Positions 34,589-47,227 of a DNA stretch of 47,227 nt are shown here, one piece after another. The notes under the pieces are model-generated. The model did not search any database and had not been told where the DNA came from. It saw only the letters and a program-made list of their open reading frames with translations. The stretch comes from Campylobacter taeniopygiae (GTDB taxonomy: Bacteria; Campylobacterota; Campylobacteria; Campylobacterales; Campylobacteraceae). The translations under genes and the position numbers were made by a program. Every line of letters starts with the position of its first letter. Position 1 is the stretch's first letter. Location: contig NZ_NXLY01000013.1 in assembly GCF_005406225.1 (NCBI RefSeq), positions 1-47,227 on the forward strand, given 5' to 3'.

Positions 34589-35014
34589 ATGGCTAAGAAA
34601 GTTGTAGGCGAAATTAAATTACAAATTGCTGCCACTAAAGCAAATCCATCGCCACCAGTTGGCCCTGCTTTAGGACAGCAAGGTGTTAATATTATGGAAT
34701 TTTGTAAAGCTTTTAATGAAAGAACAAAGGATATGGCAGGTTTTAATATCCCTGTTGTTATCACAGTTTATGCAGATAAGAGTTTTACTTTTATTACAAA
34801 ACAACCACCAGCTACAGATTTAATCAAAAAAGCAGCTGGTATTTCTAAAGGCACAGATAATCCTTTAAAAAATAAAGTGGGTAAATTAACTCGTGCTCAA
34901 GTTTTAGAAATTGTTGATAAAAAAATTGCGGATTTAAACACTAAAGATAGAGAACAAGCAGCAAAAATTATTGCTGGTTCAGCTCGTTCTATGGGTGTTG
35001 AAATCGTTGATTAA
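34589..35014 (+). CDS. rplK: 50S ribosomal protein L11
   Basis: 141 residues. N-terminal [32 protein letters not shown] and C-terminal RNA-binding [10 protein letters not shown] are the family markers. It organises the GTPase-associated centre of the 50S subunit and is needed for RelA sensing. Only 20 bases separate it from nusG, so no autoregulatory leader fits in front of it. Confidence 0.97.
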   Translation: MAKKVVGEIKLQIAATKANPSPPVGPALGQQGVNIMEFCKAFNERTKDMAGFNIPVVITVYADKSFTFITKQPPATDLIKKAAGISKGTDNPLKNKVGKLTRAQVLEIVDKKIADLNTKDREQAAKIIAGSARSMGVEIVD

Positions 35015-35022
35015 TCCTTTTG

Positions 35023-35065
35023 ACCGCTAAAGTAAAAAGCGGTAGCACTTTAAAAATGCGGAGAG
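35023..35065 (+). promoter_or_regulatory. Hairpin with possible pseudoknot before rplA
   Basis: ACCGCT (35023-35028) pairs with AGCGGT (35038-35043). The loop starts AAAGT (35029-35033), complementary to ACTTT (35047-35051) just after the stem, so an H-type pseudoknot is possible. CCGC could instead pair with GCGG at 35058-35061, next to the rplA ribosome site (GGAGAG). No U tract follows, so a translational control site (perhaps for L1) is more likely than a terminator. Confidence 0.5.
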
Positions 35066-35072
35066 TATAAAA

Positions 35073-35774
35073 ATGGCTAAAATGGTAAAAAGATTAAAAA
35101 ATTTATTAGAGAAAATTGATTCAAATAAAATTTACAGTCTTAATGAGGCAATAGAAACAGTTAAAGAGTTAAAATCAGCAAAATTTGATGAAACTGTCGA
35201 AATTGCTTTAAAATTAAACGTTGATCCAAGACATGCTGATCAAATGGTAAGAGGATCTGTTGTACTTCCTGCTGGAACAGGCAAAAAAGTTCGTGTAGCT
35301 GTTATTGCAAAAGATGCTAAAGCAGACGAAGCTAAAAATGCTGGAGCAGATATTGTTGGAAGCGATGATTTAGTTGAAGAAATTCAAAAAGGAAATATGA
35401 ATTTTGACGTATTGATTGCGACTCCAAATTTAATGGGTTTAGTAGGTAAAGTAGGTAGAATTTTAGGTCCTAAAGGTTTAATGCCAAATCCAAAAACTGG
35501 AACAGTAACTATGGATGTTGCACAAGCTGTAAATAACGCTAAGAGTGGGCAAGTAAATTTTAGAGTTGATAAACAAGGAAATATCCATGCTGGACTTGGA
35601 AAAGTAAGTTTTTCTAAAGAGCAATTATGGGATAATATCTCAACTTTTATAAAAGCTATTAACAAACATAAACCAGCTGCAGCAAAAGGTAGATATATTA
35701 AAAGCGCTGCTTTGTCTTTAACTATGAGTCCATCGGTAAAACTTGAAATTCAAGAGTTACTTGATATGAAATAA
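35073..35774 (+). CDS. rplA: 50S ribosomal protein L1
   Basis: 233 residues. It forms the L1 stalk that moves E-site tRNA and often represses its own operon's mRNA. It has the usual [44 protein letters not shown] and the C-terminal [11 protein letters not shown]-like [15 protein letters not shown]. Its TAA lies inside the stem of the terminator that follows. Confidence 0.97.
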   Translation: MAKMVKRLKNLLEKIDSNKIYSLNEAIETVKELKSAKFDETVEIALKLNVDPRHADQMVRGSVVLPAGTGKKVRVAVIAKDAKADEAKNAGADIVGSDDLVEEIQKGNMNFDVLIATPNLMGLVGKVGRILGPKGLMPNPKTGTVTMDVAQAVNNAKSGQVNFRVDKQGNIHAGLGKVSFSKEQLWDNISTFIKAINKHKPAAAKGRYIKSAALSLTMSPSVKLEIQELLDMK

Positions 35775-35803
35775 AGAGTTGTCAAAAACTCTTTATTTTT
35801 TTT
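35769..35803 (+). terminator. Intrinsic terminator after rplA
   Basis: AAATAAAGAGTT (35769-35780) pairs perfectly with AACTCTTTATTT (35787-35798) around GTCAAA, followed by TTTTT. The first arm contains the rplA stop codon, so a translating ribosome could interfere with folding. Confidence 0.8.
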
Positions 35804-35804
35804 G

Positions 35805-35848
35805 AAATAAACATTTGAGAAAATGTTAATTTTTTGAAATGTTTATTT
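35805..35848 (+). promoter_or_regulatory. Two mutually exclusive hairpins upstream of rplJ
   Basis: AAATAAACATTT (35805-35816) pairs perfectly with AAATGTTTATTT (35837-35848). Alternatively, its AACATTT (35810-35816) pairs with AAATGTT (35821-35827), forming a short stem followed by AATTTTTTG, which resembles an intrinsic terminator. The two cannot form together, which is the layout of an attenuator. Confidence 0.5.
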
Positions 35849-35849
35849 T

Positions 35850-35922
35850 AGATTGAAGATAGTCGAGGCGTAAGCTTAATTGGAAAATTTCCTCTCTACT
35901 TGAAATCTCAATCGGAAAGGAG
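35850..35922 (+). promoter_or_regulatory. Ribosomal protein L10 leader (rplJ-rplL)
   Basis: GATTGA (35851-35856) pairs with TCAATC (35908-35913), enclosing GTCGAGG with CCTC, the GCGTAAGC motif and a GGAAAATTTCC hairpin. A kink-turn-like junction with GCGTAAG is characteristic of L10(L12) leaders, to which L10 binds to repress its own translation. The ribosome site AAGGAG follows directly. Confidence 0.6.
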
Positions 35923-35927
35923 AAAAT

Positions 35928-36407
35928 GTGACTAGAAGCGAAAAAGTTGAAGTTATTGCTAAGCTTGAAGAAAATTTCAAAGCTAGTGAAGCTATTATAG
36001 TTTGCGACTATAAGGGTTTATCTACTAAGAAATTGGAAGAACTTAGAAATAATGCAAGAGAAAATAATGTAAAAGTTCAAATTATTAAAAATACTTTGGC
36101 TAACATTGCTCTTAATAATTCCGGAAAAACAGGTCTAGTTCTTAAAGATACCAATATTTATCTTTGGGGAGAAGATCAACTTAGTGTTTCAAAAGTAGCT
36201 GCTAAATTTGAAGAAAACAATGAAAAATTTCAAATTAAAACTGCTTTTGTTGATGGTGAAGTTGCAGACGTTGCTAAGGTTAAAGCCTTGGCTAAAATGC
36301 CTTCACGCAATGAGTTGCTTGCTATGCTTTTGCAAGTTTGGAAAGCGCCAATTGCCAACTTTACTATTGGTTTAAATGCGCTAAAAAATAAAAAAGAAAC
36401 TGAATAA
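35928..36407 (+). CDS. rplJ: 50S ribosomal protein L10
   Basis: 159 residues. It anchors L7/L12 dimers at the base of the stalk. N-terminal [28 protein letters not shown] and [19 protein letters not shown] are conserved. The start is GTG at 35928, 5 bases after AAGGAG. It follows a leader with L10-binding features and precedes rplL by 12 bases. Confidence 0.96.
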   Translation: MTRSEKVEVIAKLEENFKASEAIIVCDYKGLSTKKLEELRNNARENNVKVQIIKNTLANIALNNSGKTGLVLKDTNIYLWGEDQLSVSKVAAKFEENNEKFQIKTAFVDGEVADVAKVKALAKMPSRNELLAMLLQVWKAPIANFTIGLNALKNKKETE

Positions 36408-36419
36408 AAAGGATTTAAA

Positions 36420-36797
36420 ATGGCAATTTCAAAAGAAGATGTATTAGAATATATTTCAAATTTAAGTGTTCTTGAGCTTTCTGAGCTTGTAAAAGAATTT
36501 GAAGAGAAATTTGGTGTATCAGCTGCTCCGGTAATGGTAGCTGGCGGTGCAGCAGCAGGTGGCGGTGCAGCAGCTGCTGAGGAAAAAACAGAATTTGATA
36601 TTGTTTTAACTGACGGCGGTGCTAAAAAAATCGAAGTAATTAAAATCGTTAGAGCTTTAACAGGTCTTGGACTTAAAGAAGCTAAAGATGCTGTAGAGCA
36701 AACTCCTTCAACTTTAAAAGAAGGTGTAGCTAAAGCTGAGGCAGAAGAAGCTAAAAAACAACTTGAAGAAGCTGGTGCTAAAGTAGAACTTAAATAA
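36420..36797 (+). CDS. rplL: 50S ribosomal protein L7/L12
   Basis: 125 residues. N-terminal dimerisation helices ([25 protein letters not shown]), an Ala/Gly-rich hinge (~39-56) and the C-terminal factor-binding domain ([27 protein letters not shown]). It recruits translation GTPases. High-level expression is suggested by position and codon use. Confidence 0.98.
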   Translation: MAISKEDVLEYISNLSVLELSELVKEFEEKFGVSAAPVMVAGGAAAGGGAAAAEEKTEFDIVLTDGGAKKIEVIKIVRALTGLGLKEAKDAVEQTPSTLKEGVAKAEAEEAKKQLEEAGAKVELK

Positions 36798-36825
36798 TTT
36801 AATTTTTTAAATTGGATTTAGTTTA

Positions 36826-36859
36826 AGAAGATTTGTTTTTAACAAGTCTTCTTTTTTTT
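36826..36859 (+). terminator. Terminator/attenuator between rplL and rpoB
   Basis: AGAAGATTTGTT (36826-36837) pairs with AACAAGTCTTCT (36841-36852) with one G-U pair and a 3-base loop, followed by eight T. A similar partial terminator separates rplL from rpoB in E. coli and sets their different expression levels. Confidence 0.85.
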
Positions 36860-36865
36860 GTTTTT

Positions 36866-45620
<8,755 letters not shown>

Positions 45621-46154
45621 TGATAGATTCCTTTCAAACAATTATTCATTTTTTCAATTATATTTAAGAGATTCTATAATAAGTATCTGCGTATTTAAAT
45701 ATCAAAAATACAAATATCCAAGAATTAATAAAATCTTATAAAAATAATTTTTTACTATTATATAATTGATAAGCGTTTATTCTAAATCAAAAAAATAAGA
45801 AAATATTAAATATAGCCATGAAATTAAGAAATTATAGTGAGTTTTAGATTAAATGTAGAACTTTATTCAGCATGTTTAGCTGCAAATTTATGTAGTGTAA
45901 GAATAAAATGCATAATGTGGAGAGATGAGATGTTATACAATTTGTCAATTTTCAATATTTAATTATATTAAATTTGTATTTAGAAGTTAATTATGAAAAA
46001 ATCTAGATTTTGATTTAAAAAACGCAATTTATAAAATTTATTGATACAGAAGGTAACATAAATTAAAAATTTAGTCAAAATGTTTATTTGAACTTATGAA
46101 AATAAATATTGTTTTACAAAATTTTACTTATTATAAAATAAAAAAGGAAATTGA
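45621..46154. other. AT-rich 0.5-kb gap at a genome plasticity point
   Basis: I see no convincing gene. All frames are broken by stops, and the longest open stretch (about 28 codons on the minus strand, near 45868-45957) has no recognisable similarity. The right end contains a plausible promoter (TTATAAAAT near 46132) and the ribosome site AAAGGA for the kinase. From memory, some C. jejuni strains carry the L-fucose island at this place, so the gap may be a decayed or alternative insertion boundary. Confidence 0.5.
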
Positions 46155-47135
46155 ATGAAAGAAGAATATATTTTTATAGGAGTTGATATAGGTACGACAG
46201 GCGTTAGAGCCGCTGCTTATGAAAAAAATGGAACTCTTTTTTATTATGCAGATGAATATTATTCTATTGAAATGCCTAGGCCAAATTATGCAGAACAAAA
46301 TCATGAATTGATTTTTAATAAAACTAAAAAAGTTATAAAAGAGGTGGCGAATAAACTCTTATATCTTAGAAAAAAACCTCTCGGAATATCTTTAAGTGTA
46401 GCCATGCATAGTTTTGCTTTAGCTAAAAAAGATAAATTTTTAAGCAATATGTTAATTTGGGCTGATAGCAGAGCTAGTAAGCTTGTAAAAGATTACAAAG
46501 CAAAGAGTGACAATATAAAATATTTTTATGATAAAACTTGCTGTCCTCCTCATTCTTGTTATCCATATTTTAAGATGCTTTACTTTAAACAAAATTATGA
46601 AAATTTAGATTTTGATAGAGTTTATTCCTTAAAAGATTATATCTTTGAACAATTAACTGGTTTTTGGTGTATAGATAAATCTTGTGCCTGCGCGAGTGGG
46701 TTTTATAATGCGAATGATTTAAATTGGGATGATGATTTACTTTATAGCTTGGGTTTAAAAAAAGAAAATTTACCAGAAGTAAAAGATACTATTTTTAACT
46801 TAGGTTTAAAAGAAGAAATTGCAAAAGAGTTAAATCTAGCACCAGGTTTGCCAGTAGTAATAGGATCAAGTGATGGAGTTTTAGTAAATTTGGGTATAAG
46901 TTGTTTTAAAGAGGGACAAATGAGTGCTACTATAGGTACTAGTGGAGCTTTGAGGCTTATTAGCAACGGAGTTAAAAAGGATTCAAGTGCTAGAACTTGG
47001 TGTTACAATCTCTTAGATGATACTTGGGTAGTTGGAGGAGCTATAAATAATGGCGGAATAGTGCTTAAGTGGCTAAGGGATAAGATTTGTCATTATAGCA
47101 CAAGTAATCTTGAAAATATAGATATAGATGTATAA
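46155..47135 (+). CDS. FGGY-family sugar kinase, C-terminally truncated (gluconokinase/xylulokinase-like)
   Basis: 326 residues of a family that is normally ~500. It has the N-terminal phosphate-binding IGVDIGTTGVR, IWADSRA, the catalytic base D240 in GSSDGV, the GTSGA loop (261-265) and VVGGAINNGGIVLKWLRD (292-309). It then stops at NIDIDV, so most of the second lobe, with the adenosine-binding motif, is missing. The remaining sequence shows no continuing frame, so this looks like a deletion or recombination end, not a single frameshift. The closest relatives by eye are gluconokinase/xylulokinase (XylB/GntK type). It is probably inactive. Start ATG 46155 after AAAGGAAATTG. Confidence 0.8.
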   Translation: MKEEYIFIGVDIGTTGVRAAAYEKNGTLFYYADEYYSIEMPRPNYAEQNHELIFNKTKKVIKEVANKLLYLRKKPLGISLSVAMHSFALAKKDKFLSNMLIWADSRASKLVKDYKAKSDNIKYFYDKTCCPPHSCYPYFKMLYFKQNYENLDFDRVYSLKDYIFEQLTGFWCIDKSCACASGFYNANDLNWDDDLLYSLGLKKENLPEVKDTIFNLGLKEEIAKELNLAPGLPVVIGSSDGVLVNLGISCFKEGQMSATIGTSGALRLISNGVKKDSSARTWCYNLLDDTWVVGGAINNGGIVLKWLRDKICHYSTSNLENIDIDV

Positions 47136-47144
47136 AACCGCTTT

Positions 47145-47200
47145 TCAAATCAAAGTCATTTGACACTTAAAATCAAAGTCAAAAAATACGACTTTGATTT
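47145..47200. repeat. Repeated CAAAGTC elements and an 11-bp hairpin after the kinase
   Basis: AAATCAAAGTC occurs at 47147-47157 and again at 47170-47180. The second copy forms a perfect stem with GACTTTGATTT (47190-47200), and the first lies in a 6-bp inverted repeat, TCAAAT...ATTTGA (47145-47163). It could be a terminator for the truncated gene or a regulator site for the next gene to the right, which is outside the window. Confidence 0.6.
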
Positions 47201-47227
47201 CTAATGCAAAATTTGAGTATATTTTGT

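Noticed and set aside
45868-45957. Short minus-strand open frame in the gap after rpoC as a remnant of a regulator gene
   Set aside because: About 28 codons, no ribosome site and no convincing similarity to IclR-type regulators. It is not distinguishable from chance.

Overview
The window comes from an AT-rich epsilonproteobacterium of the Campylobacter jejuni/coli group. The evidence is gene content and order: murD/mraY, gpmI, fabG, acpP-fabF-accA, a TlpD-like cytoplasmic chemoreceptor, thiC with a TPP riboswitch, miaB beside an HP0268-like gene, mqnC of the futalosine menaquinone route, the ctb/nssR pair, and the tRNA-tuf-rpmG-secE-nusG-rplKAJL-rpoB-rpoC block. The layout resembles Cj0432c-Cj0479 of C. 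jejuni NCTC 11168 as I remember it. I could not run an alignment, so the species is not fixed.

Layout. 1-4085 is an accessory left end with three related minus-strand genes of unknown function. They share modules; one has a textbook sigma54 promoter, one a strong sigma28 promoter and one a weaker sigma28-like site. This points to flagellar co-regulation and possibly export. 4086-12368 is core metabolism: peptidoglycan synthesis (mraY-murD), glycolysis (gpmI), fatty acid synthesis (fabG, acpP, fabF, accA) and TenA thiamine salvage. 12446-14733 holds a NUDIX hydrolase, a soluble zinc-binding chemoreceptor with a DUF465 partner, and rpmB. 14879-17749 is rpe-dnaQ followed by riboswitch-controlled thiC. 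17741-21860 is a tightly packed minus-strand cluster: an HP0268-like gene, miaB, a DUF374 acyltransferase-like gene, and three genes whose order and architecture recall PilM-PilN-PilO (GspL/GspM). 21987-28480 holds nusA, an MFS transporter, mqnC, a degenerate M16 protein and recG. 28512-31673 is the truncated globin ctb, divergent from its regulator nssR, which is followed by a polar amino acid ABC transporter lacking a binding protein.

31729-45620 is the translation and transcription supercluster. A consensus sigma70 promoter drives tRNA-Thr, Tyr, Gly and Thr and then tuf. After it come rpmG, tRNA-Trp, secE, nusG, rplK, rplA, rplJ, rplL, rpoB and rpoC. Several RNA structures between these genes look regulatory: a hairpin or pseudoknot before rplA, a terminator and two mutually exclusive hairpins before rplJ, and an L10 leader.

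45621-47227 is a second accessory boundary. A 0.5 kb AT-rich stretch without a convincing gene precedes a C-terminally truncated FGGY sugar kinase. From memory, this is the position of the L-fucose island in some C. jejuni strains.

Functional links: TenA and ThiC both supply the thiamine pyrimidine. NssR has a perfect binding site in front of ctb. The three left-end proteins and the PilMNO-like trio are the best candidates for undescribed biology. No CRISPR array, insertion sequence, rRNA gene or replication origin is visible.
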